Assembly: GCF_001500025.1 (NCBI RefSeq)
Contig: NZ_LQIW01000009.1
Coordinates: 1 to 64,000 of the forward strand
DNA from: Mycobacterium sp. IS-1590
GTDB taxonomy: Bacteria > Actinomycetota > Actinomycetes > Mycobacteriales > Mycobacteriaceae
Reading direction: 5' to 3'
DNA length: 64,000 nucleotides
The notes beneath the pieces were generated by a model. That model saw only the letters and a program-made list of their open reading frames with translations. It ran no database searches and had not been told where the DNA came from. Position numbers and translations under genes: made by a program. Of the stretch, positions 38,309 through 47,028 are shown in pieces (positions within the stretch are counted from its first letter, which is position 1; each line of letters opens with the position of its first letter).

Positions 38309-39507
38309 TCCACTGACAGCGACTTCAGACCGTAGATGAAGTGGAACGACCGGAACTGCACATCGGCGAAGTCCTCGGCCAGCCGCAGGGTGGGGAAGCG
38401 TTGCAGCAGAGCGGGAAACGCGATGCGCATCTCCATCCGTGCCAGTGGCGCCCCGAGGCAGTGGTGCACGCCGTGACCGAACGCGAGATGTCCGGCGGCA
38501 CCGCGGCCGATGTCGAGCACGTCCGGGTCGTCGATGAAGCCGGGATCGCGGTTGCCTGAGGGTAGCGACGCGAACACCAGCTGCCCGGCCGGGATCGGGA
38601 CACCCGCGATCTCGACGGCGGTGGTGGTGATGCGCGGTATCGCGGTGTGCACGATGGACAACCAGCGCATCAGCTCCTCGACCGCGGGTCCCACGGCGTC
38701 GGGATCGTCGCGGACCACGGCGAGCTGCTCGGGATGGCGCAGCAGGGCCAACGTGCCCAGGCCGAGCATGTTCGAGGTGGTCTCATGGCCGGCCAGAAGC
38801 AGCAGCCCGGCGATGCCGACCAGTTCGTCGTCGGTCAGCTCGGTGCCGTGTTCTCTGACCAGCATGCCGAGGATGTCCTCGCCGGGGTGTCGCCGTGCGC
38901 GTTCGACCAGCGACCGCATGTACGCCCGCCCGGCCCGCTGCAGCTCCAGCCGCTCGGTGAACGGCAGCGACAGGTCGAGCTGGCGCGCGCTGCGGTGCTG
39001 GAAATCGTCGCGGTCCTCGTACGGCACGCCGAGCAGTTCGCAGATGACCAGCGATGGGATCGGCAGTGCGAAGTGCTCGACGAGATCGGCGGGGGCACCG
39101 GCGGTTTCCATCATGTCCAGGTGGTTCTGGACGATCTCGACGATGCGGGGCTCGAGCCGTTTGATCCGGCGGATCGTGAACTCCGGGGTGAGCATGCGGC
39201 GCAGCCGCTGGTGCTCCGGCGGGTCCAGGCCGAGCAGGTTGCCGGCGCGGGCAGTGGCGAGCTCCTCCTCCGACAGCGTCGGCGCGCCGGGGACGACGAA
39301 TCCCGGAGGGCGGCCGTTGGAGAACCTCTCGTGATCGGACAGCACCATCTTCACGTCGTCGTGACGGGTGACCAGGTAGACCGTCATACCGAAGGCGTTG
39401 ACCACCGTGCGAACGCCGGTGGTGTCGCGGATCTCGGCCAGCGCCGGGGTCGGGTCGAACGCGTCGCGACGCATGTGCAGCGGCGGCAGCTCCGGTGCTT
39501 GCGTCAT
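38299..39507 (-). CDS. Cytochrome P450 (CYP105/107-type)
   Basis: 402-residue soluble bacterial P450. I-helix LLLAGHETTSN, ExxR in EELMRW, haem loop FGHGVHHCLGAPLARM with thiolate Cys near 350. The family is often used in oxidative tailoring or xenobiotic oxidation. It lies between an MMPL exporter gene (56 bases upstream) and its ferredoxin (overlapping), forming a minus-strand module controlled from the MarR-linked promoter. The substrate is unknown. Confidence 0.92.
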   Translation of the reverse strand: MTQAPELPPLHMRRDAFDPTPALAEIRDTTGVRTVVNAFGMTVYLVTRHDDVKMVLSDHERFSNGRPPGFVVPGAPTLSEEELATARAGNLLGLDPPEHQRLRRMLTPEFTIRRIKRLEPRIVEIVQNHLDMMETAGAPADLVEHFALPIPSLVICELLGVPYEDRDDFQHRSARQLDLSLPFTERLELQRAGRAYMRSLVERARRHPGEDILGMLVREHGTELTDDELVGIAGLLLLAGHETTSNMLGLGTLALLRHPEQLAVVRDDPDAVGPAVEELMRWLSIVHTAIPRITTTAVEIAGVPIPAGQLVFASLPSGNRDPGFIDDPDVLDIGRGAAGHLAFGHGVHHCLGAPLARMEMRIAFPALLQRFPTLRLAEDFADVQFRSFHFIYGLKSLSVEWR

Positions 39508-39563
39508 GACCCGACGCTACCCGCGGAGCGCGAAAGTCCTCGAGATCGACGCTTTGGTCGCTT

Positions 39564-41582
39564 TCACTCGCGCTGATCGACCGAAACGTCCCTCTCGGTG
39601 TCGCGCCCATGGAGTGCCGGCCACCAGATCCGCGGTCCGATGAGCGTGAACAGCGCGGGGATGATCACGGTGCGCACGATGAACGTGTCGAGCAAGATGC
39701 CGAGGCCGACGATGATGCCGATCTGGGTGAGCACGATCAGCGGCAGCACGCCGAGCACGCAGAACACCGCGGCCAGCACGATGCCCGCGCTGGTGATCAC
39801 CGTTCCGGTCGCGGAGACGGCGCGCACGATCCCGCCGCGCGTGCCGTGTTCGGGGGTCTCTTCACGCGCTCGCGTGACGAGGAAGATCGTGTAGTCCACC
39901 CCGAGCGCGACGAGGAACAGGAACGCGAACAGCGGTGTGGTGTTGTCGAGGGCGGGGAAGCCGAACACGTGCACGCTGGCCCAGCCGCCGAGCCCCAGCG
40001 CGGCCAGCGCGCTCAGTACCGTGACCGCCACCAGGATCAGCGGTGCCAGCGCGGCGCGCAGCAACACGTACAGCACCGCGAGCACCACGACGAGGATGGC
40101 CGGTACCACGACCGCCCGGTCGCGCGACGCGGCGGCGCTGGCGTCGCGGGCGGTGGCGTCGGAACCGCCGACCAACGCCTCCTGATCGACGGATCGCACC
40201 GAATCACGCAGCGCGTCAACGGTTTCGAAGGCCTCATCCGAGGCGGGTTCGGCGTCGAGGACCACCGACCACTGCGTCAGACCCGAGGGGGTCTGCCCCG
40301 CTTCGTTGGCCGATACCACGCCGGGCGTCTCGGTGATGGCGCGCTGCACGTCGGGGGCGCGGTCGGTGGACGCGATGACACGGGTGGGGTCGGTCAGCCC
40401 GCTCGGGAAGTGGTCGGCCAGCCGCGAGTATCCGCTGACCGACTCGGCCTGCACCCGGAACTGTTCGGTCTGCGACAGCCCGATCGGGGTGCCGACCAAC
40501 CCGATGCACAGCACGGCCAGACCGCCGATCGAGATCGTCGCAACCGAACCGGGCCTGCGGGCCACCGCCTCGGCGATGCGGTGCCAGATGCCGCTGTCCG
40601 TGAGCGCCCGGTCGCCGATCCTGGGGATGAACGGCCAGAACAGGCGTTCGCCGAACACGCCGAGCAGCGGCGGCAACACCAGCAGCACGAACACCGCGGC
40701 AACGATGAGGCCCGCAGCGGCTTGAACACCCAGGCTGCGCACGCTCGGAGACGATGCGAACACCAGCGTGAGCAGCGCCAGCACCACCGTGGCATTGCTG
40801 GCGATGATCGCCGGGCCGGCCCGGCGCACCGCGGTGTCCAGTGCGTCGTGATGGTTTTCGGTGCGGCCCAACTCCTCTCGGTACCGCGAGATGAGCAGCA
40901 ACGCGTAGTTGGTACCCGCACCGAACACGAGCACGCTGGTGATGCCCGAGGTCGAACCGTCCGGGCTCATGCCGACGGCCTGGGCCACGGCGGTGCCGAG
41001 CACGGCGGCGACCCGGTCGGCGAATCCGATCACCGCCAGCGGCACCAGCCACAGCACGGGCGAGCGGTAGGTGATGATCAGCAGCAGTGCGACCACCGTG
41101 GCGGTCACCGCGAGCAGTGTGAAGTTGGCGCCGGAGAACGAGTTCGCGATGTCGGCGCCGAACGCCGGGCCGCCGGTGACCTCGCTGCGCAGGTCGGCGG
41201 GCAACCCCTCGGCGGCCTCCGCGCGCACCTGCTCGACCGCGTCGGTGAGTTCGAACCCGGAGAGGTCGGCGTCCATCGGCACCACGGCCAGACCGGCTGC
41301 GCCGTCCTCGGACACCTGGGCCGCGGGCCATTTCTGTTTGACGGCGCCGACGTCGGCCGGGGTCAGCGGCGCCCCGTCGGTGCGGGTGATCACGACGATC
41401 GCGGGGACGCGGTCACCGCCGGGGAACTCGGCGCGCAGGGCGTCGGCGCGTGCGGACTCGGCGGAGTCGGGCACGGGCACCGGGGAGCGCGCGCTCGAGT
41501 CGTCGCTGCCGACGAGGCCCATCAGGGCGCCCGATAAGAGCACCACGAGCACCGCGAGTATCCAGGAGATGCGGCGGGACAT
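39564..41582 (-). CDS. MMPL-family (RND) exporter with an altered proton relay
   Basis: 672-residue transporter of the ActII-3/MmpL type: helix 1, an extracytoplasmic domain, five helices, then a repeat of the pattern. The second half has the canonical LGVDYTIFLVTR (Asp 563, Tyr 564). The first-half counterpart reads GAGTNYALLLISR, with Asn 225 in place of the usual Asp. Substrates are likely lipids or small hydrophobic molecules. It is divergent from a MarR gene across 42 bases and heads an operon with a P450 and ferredoxin. Confidence 0.92.
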   Translation of the reverse strand: MSRRISWILAVLVVLLSGALMGLVGSDDSSARSPVPVPDSAESARADALRAEFPGGDRVPAIVVITRTDGAPLTPADVGAVKQKWPAAQVSEDGAAGLAVVPMDADLSGFELTDAVEQVRAEAAEGLPADLRSEVTGGPAFGADIANSFSGANFTLLAVTATVVALLLIITYRSPVLWLVPLAVIGFADRVAAVLGTAVAQAVGMSPDGSTSGITSVLVFGAGTNYALLLISRYREELGRTENHHDALDTAVRRAGPAIIASNATVVLALLTLVFASSPSVRSLGVQAAAGLIVAAVFVLLVLPPLLGVFGERLFWPFIPRIGDRALTDSGIWHRIAEAVARRPGSVATISIGGLAVLCIGLVGTPIGLSQTEQFRVQAESVSGYSRLADHFPSGLTDPTRVIASTDRAPDVQRAITETPGVVSANEAGQTPSGLTQWSVVLDAEPASDEAFETVDALRDSVRSVDQEALVGGSDATARDASAAASRDRAVVVPAILVVVLAVLYVLLRAALAPLILVAVTVLSALAALGLGGWASVHVFGFPALDNTTPLFAFLFLVALGVDYTIFLVTRAREETPEHGTRGGIVRAVSATGTVITSAGIVLAAVFCVLGVLPLIVLTQIGIIVGLGILLDTFIVRTVIIPALFTLIGPRIWWPALHGRDTERDVSVDQRE

Positions 41583-41624
41583 GCCTACGAATATTTCAGA
41601 AACTTAACTAACAATCAAACCATC

Positions 41625-42137
41625 GTGGCGGACTCGGCCTATGCTTTCGGCGTGTCAGAGGACCGCGTTGCGCTGGAGGCGGCGATCGCCGCCGACGTAC
41701 GCGCGATGAACGCCGAATCCGACGAGATCGGCAGGCTCTTTGCGAGCCGACATGACGTCGCGGCCAACGACTTTCGCGCGTTACTGCATGTCATGGTGGC
41801 CGAGACCGAGGGTGTGCCGTTGACGGCGGGGGATTTGCGCAGACGGATGGGTATGTCGGCCGCGGCGATCACCTATCTCGTCGAGCGGATGATCGCTTCC
41901 GGGCACTTCCGTCGTGAGTCGGATCCGCGGGACCGCCGAAAGGTGATCCTTCGGGTGGCGGACCACGGAGCGCAGGTGGCCCGAGCGTTTTTCACGCCGC
42001 TCAGCGAACGCACCCGCGACGCGTTGGCGCGTTTGTCCGAGGACGAGCTGGCCGCCGCGCATCGCACATTCGTCGCACTCATCGACGCGATGCGTCAATT
42101 CCGCGGCCAACTCGAGCAGCCCGCCATCCCGAATTGA
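41625..42137 (+). CDS. MarR-family regulator
   Basis: 170-residue winged-helix regulator. Recognition region LTAGDLRRRMGMSAAAITYL, wing SDPRDRRKVILRVADHG, and flanking dimerisation helices. The GTG at 41625 is used; GTG 41652 would remove nine residues. It is divergent from the MMPL exporter by 42 bases, so it most likely represses that exporter-P450-ferredoxin unit and itself. The AT-rich TTAACTAA in the gap is a weak operator candidate. Confidence 0.88.
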   Translation: MADSAYAFGVSEDRVALEAAIAADVRAMNAESDEIGRLFASRHDVAANDFRALLHVMVAETEGVPLTAGDLRRRMGMSAAAITYLVERMIASGHFRRESDPRDRRKVILRVADHGAQVARAFFTPLSERTRDALARLSEDELAAAHRTFVALIDAMRQFRGQLEQPAIPN

Positions 42138-42196
42138 GCCATGCCTGCCCGATGCGGTGGCCGCTCCGCGATGACGTCTGGCAGGCTGGATCCCCG

Positions 42197-43450
42197 ATGA
42201 CTGATTCCCCGCAGACAGCGGTCGATCCCGGCGATCCGGTGACCGACCCCGAACCGGTCTCCGGTGCCCCTGGCCGATCATCGGTGATGCTGCTCGGCTC
42301 GGGCGAGCTGAGCCGGGAGCTGACGCTGGCGTTCCAGCGGTTGGGCGCCGAGGTCATCGCCGTCGACCGCTACGCCGATGCCCCGGCCCACGGTGTCGCC
42401 GACCGCCCGATCGTCGCGAAGATGAACGATGCGGAGGAACTCACCGCGCTCATCGAGAAGGAGAATCCGCGCTATGTGGTGGCCGAGGGCGGTGTCATCG
42501 CCGCCGACGCGCTGATCGCCGTCGCCGAGCGCGGCGCCGCCGAGGTGTTGCCGACCCCGCGCAGCACCCGGCTGTCCCTGGATCGGGAGGGCCTGCGCCG
42601 GTTGGCCGCCGATGAGCTGGGCCTGCCGACCGCACCGTTCTGGTTCGCCGGATCGACCGAGGAACTCGGTGCGGTGGCCGAGCACGCCGGTTTTCCGTTG
42701 GTGGTCAAGCCGATCGCGTCCGCGGCGGGTGAGGGCGAGTCGGTGCTGGTGCGCACCGAGGACGTCGAACCTGCGTGGCAGCGCGCGGTCGCCGCGGGCC
42801 GGATACCGCACAACCGCGTGATGGTCGAGTCGGTGGTCGAGGTCGATTTCGAGGTCACATTGCTGACGATCCGCACGGTCGGACCGACGGGGCCGGCGGT
42901 GCACTTCTGTGAGCCGATCGGGCACCGGCAGGCCGACGGCGATGTGCTCGAGTCATGGCAGCCGCAGCGGTTGGCGCCGGCCGCGCTGGATGCCGCGAAG
43001 TCGATCGCCGCGCGCATCGTCAACTCGCTCGGCGGCCGCGGCGTGTTCGGTGTCGAACTGTTGGTGCGTGGCGACGAGGTGTACTTCGATTACGTGCGCC
43101 CGCGACCCCATGACAGCGGTCTGGTCACACTGCGCTCACAGCGGCTCTCGGAGTTCGACTTGCACGCCCGCGCGATCCTGGGGCTGCCCGTCGACACGAT
43201 CATGATCTCGCCCGCCGCCGCGCAGATCGTCTACGCCGGCGCCGAGGCGAGACCTGCGAGCGGACAGGATCCACAGGCGGTGCTCGCCGAGGCGCTCGCC
43301 GTGGCCGAGAGCGACGTCGCCCTGTTCGACCGCCCCGACGAGACCGAAGACAGGCGGCGGCTCGCGGTGGCGTTGGCGACCGCCCCCGATCCGATCGTCG
43401 CCCGTGACCGCGCCCGCCGCGTCACCGCCGCGCTGCGCAGGCTCTGGTAG
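42197..43450 (+). CDS. purT: PurT, formate-dependent GAR transformylase
   Basis: ATP-grasp enzyme making formylglycinamide ribonucleotide from GAR, formate and ATP in purine synthesis. 417 residues (M. tuberculosis PurT 419). N-terminal VMLLGSGELSRELTLAFQR nucleotide fold, ATP-grasp loop VKPIASAAGEGES, and the metal/substrate region FGVELLVRGDEVYFDYVRPR. The ATG at 42197 gives a 30-residue N-terminal extension typical of mycobacteria. First gene of purT - membrane protein - rhodanese - metZ - small gene, all tightly spaced. Confidence 0.96.
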   Translation: MTDSPQTAVDPGDPVTDPEPVSGAPGRSSVMLLGSGELSRELTLAFQRLGAEVIAVDRYADAPAHGVADRPIVAKMNDAEELTALIEKENPRYVVAEGGVIAADALIAVAERGAAEVLPTPRSTRLSLDREGLRRLAADELGLPTAPFWFAGSTEELGAVAEHAGFPLVVKPIASAAGEGESVLVRTEDVEPAWQRAVAAGRIPHNRVMVESVVEVDFEVTLLTIRTVGPTGPAVHFCEPIGHRQADGDVLESWQPQRLAPAALDAAKSIAARIVNSLGGRGVFGVELLVRGDEVYFDYVRPRPHDSGLVTLRSQRLSEFDLHARAILGLPVDTIMISPAAAQIVYAGAEARPASGQDPQAVLAEALAVAESDVALFDRPDETEDRRRLAVALATAPDPIVARDRARRVTAALRRLW

Positions 43451-43452
43451 CG

Positions 43453-43899
43453 GTGGCCGAATCCCAATCCGAACCCGGGGACCGTCCCACGGCGGCGCCG
43501 TTCCTGATCGGGCTCACAATCTTTGTGCTCGTCGTGATCGTAATCGGGCTGCTGAACCTGTTGGGCGGCGAGCAGGAGCCCGCCGAGCAGCAGGTGGCCA
43601 GGGCAGCAGTCGGGCAGAACGACGCACTGCAGCGGCAGAACTATTCCGACTACCGCAACTACACCTGCCCCGAACAACTCGGCGCCGAAGCGCAAGTTCT
43701 TGCCGCACAACGGGATTCCGTCGCTCAGCGCGGCGAGCGGTTCGTCGACGACGTCACCGAGGTCGCGGTCACCGGGGACCGCGCCACCGCCAAGGTGACC
43801 TACCACTTCGACAAGGCGCCCGATGACAAGAAGATCGTCGAGATGACGTTCGTGCGCGACGGCGACGCCTGGAAGGTCTGTTCACCCGGGCCCAGGTAG
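43453..43899 (+). CDS. Membrane-anchored NTF2-like protein
   Basis: 148 residues: a short cytoplasmic N-terminus, one transmembrane helix (about 17-39, FLIGLTIFVLVVIVIGLLNL), then an extracytoplasmic NTF2-like/DUF4878-type domain ending VEMTFVRDGDAWKVCSPGPR. The ending matches those of 17874-18287 and 30307-31140. A GTG start lies 3 bases after the purT stop, and the rhodanese gene starts 3 bases after its own stop, so it is part of the purT-metZ operon. Function unknown. Confidence 0.8.
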   Translation: MAESQSEPGDRPTAAPFLIGLTIFVLVVIVIGLLNLLGGEQEPAEQQVARAAVGQNDALQRQNYSDYRNYTCPEQLGAEAQVLAAQRDSVAQRGERFVDDVTEVAVTGDRATAKVTYHFDKAPDDKKIVEMTFVRDGDAWKVCSPGPR

Positions 43900-43901
43900 C
43901 T

Positions 43902-44339
43902 GTGGGACACTCAACGACCGTGAGTTACGCCGGAGACATCACGCCCGAAGAGGCTTGGAAGCTGCTGACCGGCACCCCCAATGCGGTGCTGGTGGACTGC
44001 CGCACCGACGCCGAGTGGCGCTTCGTCGGCGTCCCCGACCTGTCGTCGCTGCAGCGCGAGGTCGTGTTCATCGAGTGGAACCGCACCGACGGCACGCACA
44101 ACGACGCGTTCGTCGCCGACCTCCGGCGCGAGATCGGCGACACCGGTGCCGACGTGGGCCCGGTCGTCTTCTTGTGTCGCTCCGGCAACCGGTCGATCGG
44201 CGCGGCCGAGGCCGCCACCGAGGCCGGGATCGGGCCGTCGTACAACGTGCTCGACGGCTTCGAGGGTCACCTCGACGAGAACGGGCATCGCGGCAGCACC
44301 GGGTGGAAGGCTGTCGGACTTCCCTGGAAGCAGTCATGA
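43902..44339 (+). CDS. Rhodanese-like protein (Rv0390-like)
   Basis: 145-residue single rhodanese domain. The active-site loop CRSGNRS at 92-98 has an intact Cys and seven-residue loop, so sulfurtransferase activity is plausible. An extended insert FIEWNRTDGTHNDAF precedes it. Its 3' end overlaps the metZ start by 4 bases (ATGA). Coupling to a sulfhydrylase suggests a role in handling sulfide or persulfide for methionine synthesis; that is inference from context. Confidence 0.9.
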   Translation: MGHSTTVSYAGDITPEEAWKLLTGTPNAVLVDCRTDAEWRFVGVPDLSSLQREVVFIEWNRTDGTHNDAFVADLRREIGDTGADVGPVVFLCRSGNRSIGAAEAATEAGIGPSYNVLDGFEGHLDENGHRGSTGWKAVGLPWKQS

Positions 44340-45562
44340 GTCCCGATTCTGAGAACACCATCCCGTCCGTCCGCATACCCGCCGAACTGCCGCAGGGAGT
44401 CAGCCAGGCGACCATCGGCGTGCGCGGCGGGCTGTTGCGATCGGAGTTCGAGGAGACCGCCGAGGGGCTGTTCCTCACCTCTGGCTATGTGTATGCGTCG
44501 GCCGCCGACGCCGAGAAGGCGTTCACCGGTGAGATCGATCGCTATGTGTACTCGCGCTACGGCAATCCGACCATCTCGATGTTCGAGGAGCGGCTGCGGC
44601 TGATCGAGGGTGCGCCCGCCTGCTTCGCCACCGCGACGGGCATGGCGGCGGTGTTCACATCGCTGGGGGCGCTGCTGGGCGCCGGTGATCGGTTGGTCGC
44701 CGCGCGCAGTCTGTTCGGGTCGTGCTTCGTGGTGTGCAACGAGATCCTGCCGCGGTGGGGTGTGGAGACGGTGTTCGTCGACGGCGACGACCTCTCACAG
44801 TGGGAAAAGGCCCTCTCGGTTCCCACGCAGGCGGTGTTCTTCGAGACCCCGTCCAACCCGATGCAGTCGTTGGTGGACATCGCCGCGGTCTCTGAACTCG
44901 CGCACGCCGCGGGGGCGAAAGTGGTGCTGGACAACGTGTTCGCGACCCCGATCCTGCAGCAGGGTTTCCCGCTGGGCGCGGACGTCGTCGTCTACTCGGG
45001 GACCAAGCATCTCGACGGACAGGGCCGTGTGCTCGGCGGCGCGATCCTCGGCGACAAGCAGTACATCGACGAGCCGGTGCAGAAGCTGATGCGCCACACC
45101 GGGCCCGCGCTGAGTCCGTTCAACGCGTGGACACTGCTCAAAGGGCTGGAGACGCTCGCGGTGCGGGTGGACTACCAGAACGCGTCGGCGCAGCGAATCG
45201 CGGAGTTCCTTCAGTGCCACCCCGCGGTGAGCTGGGTGCGCTATCCGTTCCTCGAGTCGCACCCGCAGTACGACCTGGCCAAGCGCCAGATGACCGGCGG
45301 CGGAACGGTTATCACGTTCGAGGTCAAGGGCGGGACGAAGGAACGCGCGTTCGAGGTGCTCGACAAACTGCGCATCGTCGACATCTCCAACAACCTCGGC
45401 GATGCCAAGTCGCTGGTCACCCACCCGGCGACCACCACCCACCGCGCGATGGGTCCGGAGGGTCGCGCCGCGATCGGATTGGGCGACGGTGTTGTGCGAA
45501 TCTCGGTGGGCCTGGAGGGAACCGACGATCTGCTCAACGATCTCGATCAGGCGTTGCGCTGA
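44336..45562 (+). CDS. metZ: O-succinylhomoserine sulfhydrylase
   Basis: PLP enzyme converting O-succinylhomoserine and sulfide to homocysteine. 408 residues (M. tuberculosis MetZ 406). Cys/Met-metabolism PLP family: YSRYGNPT, the phosphate-binding region ATATGMAAVF, and the Schiff-base lysine in YSGTKHLDGQGR (K224). The ATG at 44336 overlaps the rhodanese stop. No SAM riboswitch is seen upstream because the gene is internal to an operon. Confidence 0.96.
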   Translation: MSPDSENTIPSVRIPAELPQGVSQATIGVRGGLLRSEFEETAEGLFLTSGYVYASAADAEKAFTGEIDRYVYSRYGNPTISMFEERLRLIEGAPACFATATGMAAVFTSLGALLGAGDRLVAARSLFGSCFVVCNEILPRWGVETVFVDGDDLSQWEKALSVPTQAVFFETPSNPMQSLVDIAAVSELAHAAGAKVVLDNVFATPILQQGFPLGADVVVYSGTKHLDGQGRVLGGAILGDKQYIDEPVQKLMRHTGPALSPFNAWTLLKGLETLAVRVDYQNASAQRIAEFLQCHPAVSWVRYPFLESHPQYDLAKRQMTGGGTVITFEVKGGTKERAFEVLDKLRIVDISNNLGDAKSLVTHPATTTHRAMGPEGRAAIGLGDGVVRISVGLEGTDDLLNDLDQALR

Positions 45563-45979
45563 ATGTCCAAGCGCAGCGACGCGAAGAAGGCCCGCCGCCG
45601 CAAGCGCCAGGCCGTCCGCAACGAGCGTTGGATTCCCGACACGGTGATGGACGCGCTGACCGAACAGACCGCGACGGCGGCGGTGCTCGAGGCATTCGAC
45701 GCGCGAATCACCGAGCGCGGCTGGGTGTTCGACGACGAGCTCTCCGACGAGGAGTCCGCGCTGTGGTTCTATCCCCCGTCGCAGGCCGCGGTGTCCGACG
45801 AAGATCTGGTGTCCGTCACCACGGTCGTGCTCACCGCTGAGGACGACGCGGACGTCGCGCACGTGGTGTTCGTCGGCACGGCCGACGACTACCAGTTCAA
45901 CTTCGACGAGCTGTTCGAGTGCCTCGATGTAGTCGAGGCATACCGGTTGGGCGATCCGGCACCGACGTTCCCCGTCTGA
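45563..45979 (+). CDS. Conserved hypothetical, acidic with basic N-terminus
   Basis: 138 residues. The first 22 are strongly basic (SKRSDAKKARRRKRQAVRNE), which suggests nucleic-acid or ribosome contact. The rest is acidic with WVFDDELSDEESALWFYPPS and a terminal FDELFECLDVVEAYRLG. The start ATG directly abuts the metZ stop, so it belongs to that operon. I do not recognise the family and assign no function. A strong bidirectional hairpin follows. Confidence 0.75.
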   Translation: MSKRSDAKKARRRKRQAVRNERWIPDTVMDALTEQTATAAVLEAFDARITERGWVFDDELSDEESALWFYPPSQAAVSDEDLVSVTTVVLTAEDDADVAHVVFVGTADDYQFNFDELFECLDVVEAYRLGDPAPTFPV

Positions 45980-45985
45980 GAACCC

Positions 45986-46045
45986 GCCGAGCGCTCAGCC
46001 CGGTACGGTCTGTTGCACATTTCCGTACCAGGTTGCGCGCTCGGC
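45986..46045. terminator. Bidirectional terminator after the metZ operon
   Basis: GCCGAGCGC (45986-45994) pairs perfectly with GCGCTCGGC (46037-46045); inside, GGTACGG (46002-46008) pairs with CCGTACC (46023-46029). The double stem fills the space between two convergent genes (45563-45979 plus strand; 46056-46907 minus strand), ending 10 bases from the SDR stop. Confidence 0.75.
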
Positions 46046-46055
46046 AGGAGAAGAG

Positions 46056-46907
46056 TCAGTCCTCGACGACGCCCTGCGCGGTGCGCGCCCGGTCCTCGTA
46101 CTTCTTGCGCGCGGTCGAGTCGAAATCGAGGAACACCCGGTCCAGTCCGAGTTTGTTGTTGAGCCAACGACGCCCGCGCGGGCCGAGCATCTGTGCGGCC
46201 TGAGCGGTGAAGCGGAGCGGGGGTGGCACCGAGACGTGGGTTTTCGGCTTGTCGAGCGTTTTGACGATCGCCGCCGCGATGTCCTCGGGCTCCACCGGTT
46301 TGATCGCACCGCCGCTCTTGGTGCCCGAGATCAACTCGGTGTTGGTGAACGGCGGCATGATCACCGAGACGTCGACATTGTGTTGCGCGACCTCGTCGGC
46401 GAGCGCGGCGGTCAAGCCCACCACACCGAACTTCGCGCCCACGTACACGACCTGACCGGGCACCGGGATCAGCCCCGACAGCGAGGCGATGTTGATGATG
46501 TGTCCGCTGCGCCGCGCGATCATGTCCGGCAGCACCAGCTGACAGCCGGTGATCACGCCGTAGAGGTTGACCTCGAGCGTGGACCGGATCGACTGCTCGG
46601 TCTCGTCGACGAACGGTCCGATGGGCATCACGCCGGCGTTGTTGATCAACACGTCGATGCGTCCGCCGCCTTCGGTGCGGGCCTTGTCGAGGAACGTCGC
46701 GAACGACTCCCGGTCGGTGACGTCGAGCGGATAGCCCGACGCCTGCCCCAGGTTGCCCAACTGGGCGACGGCCGATTCCTGCAGCGCCACGTCGCGGTCG
46801 CCGATCACCACGCGGGCACCACGCGCCAGCAGCGCCTTGGCGGTCGCGAAGCCGATACCGCGGGCGGCACCGGTGATCACGATGGTCTTGCCCCTGATGT
46901 TGTCCAT
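46056..46907 (-). CDS. SDR-family oxidoreductase
   Basis: 283-residue classical SDR: TGAARGIG near 12-19, NNAG, INIASLSG with catalytic Ser, and YVGAKFG with Tyr and Lys. A long basic C-terminal extension (about 225-283) with LGLDRVFLDFDSTARKKYEDRA is typical of mycobacterial SDRs annotated as SDR family oxidoreductases. Substrate unknown. ATG 46907 is chosen; the TTG at 46931 lies within a palindrome. Confidence 0.88.
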   Translation of the reverse strand: MDNIRGKTIVITGAARGIGFATAKALLARGARVVIGDRDVALQESAVAQLGNLGQASGYPLDVTDRESFATFLDKARTEGGGRIDVLINNAGVMPIGPFVDETEQSIRSTLEVNLYGVITGCQLVLPDMIARRSGHIINIASLSGLIPVPGQVVYVGAKFGVVGLTAALADEVAQHNVDVSVIMPPFTNTELISGTKSGGAIKPVEPEDIAAAIVKTLDKPKTHVSVPPPLRFTAQAAQMLGPRGRRWLNNKLGLDRVFLDFDSTARKKYEDRARTAQGVVED

Positions 46908-46915
46908 GCGGCCGA

Positions 46916-46931
46916 ACTTTACACGTGTCAA
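46916..46931 (-). promoter_or_regulatory. ACACGTGT palindrome and possible promoter of the SDR gene
   Basis: A 14-base palindrome with one mismatched pair (46918-46931) is centred on ACACGTGT (46921-46928), 10 bases upstream of the SDR ATG. On the minus strand TAAAGT (46921-46916) could be a -10 for a leaderless transcript. TetR-type regulators bind such sites; none adjoins. Confidence 0.5.
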
Positions 46932-47028
46932 GTTTGGTGGGGAAGTCGCGATTGCCGGATCAGGTCGCCCCGGGGGGCGGGGCTGGAATGGATGCGCGCG
47001 ATTCGCGTTGAACAGTGAGGTGAAACCC

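Noticed and set aside
39609..41537. Plus-strand 642-codon open frame opposite the MMPL exporter
   Set aside because: Composition is Arg/His/Gly/Gln-rich and without membrane segments; the exporter frame has conserved motifs.
41583..41624. Definite MarR operator between the MMPL and MarR genes
   Set aside because: Only TTAACTAA, a palindrome with two central mismatches, is present; too weak to list as a feature, though regulation there is likely.
44180..44336. SAM or other riboswitch before metZ
   Set aside because: The region is fully coding (rhodanese) and overlaps the metZ start; no leader exists to fold.
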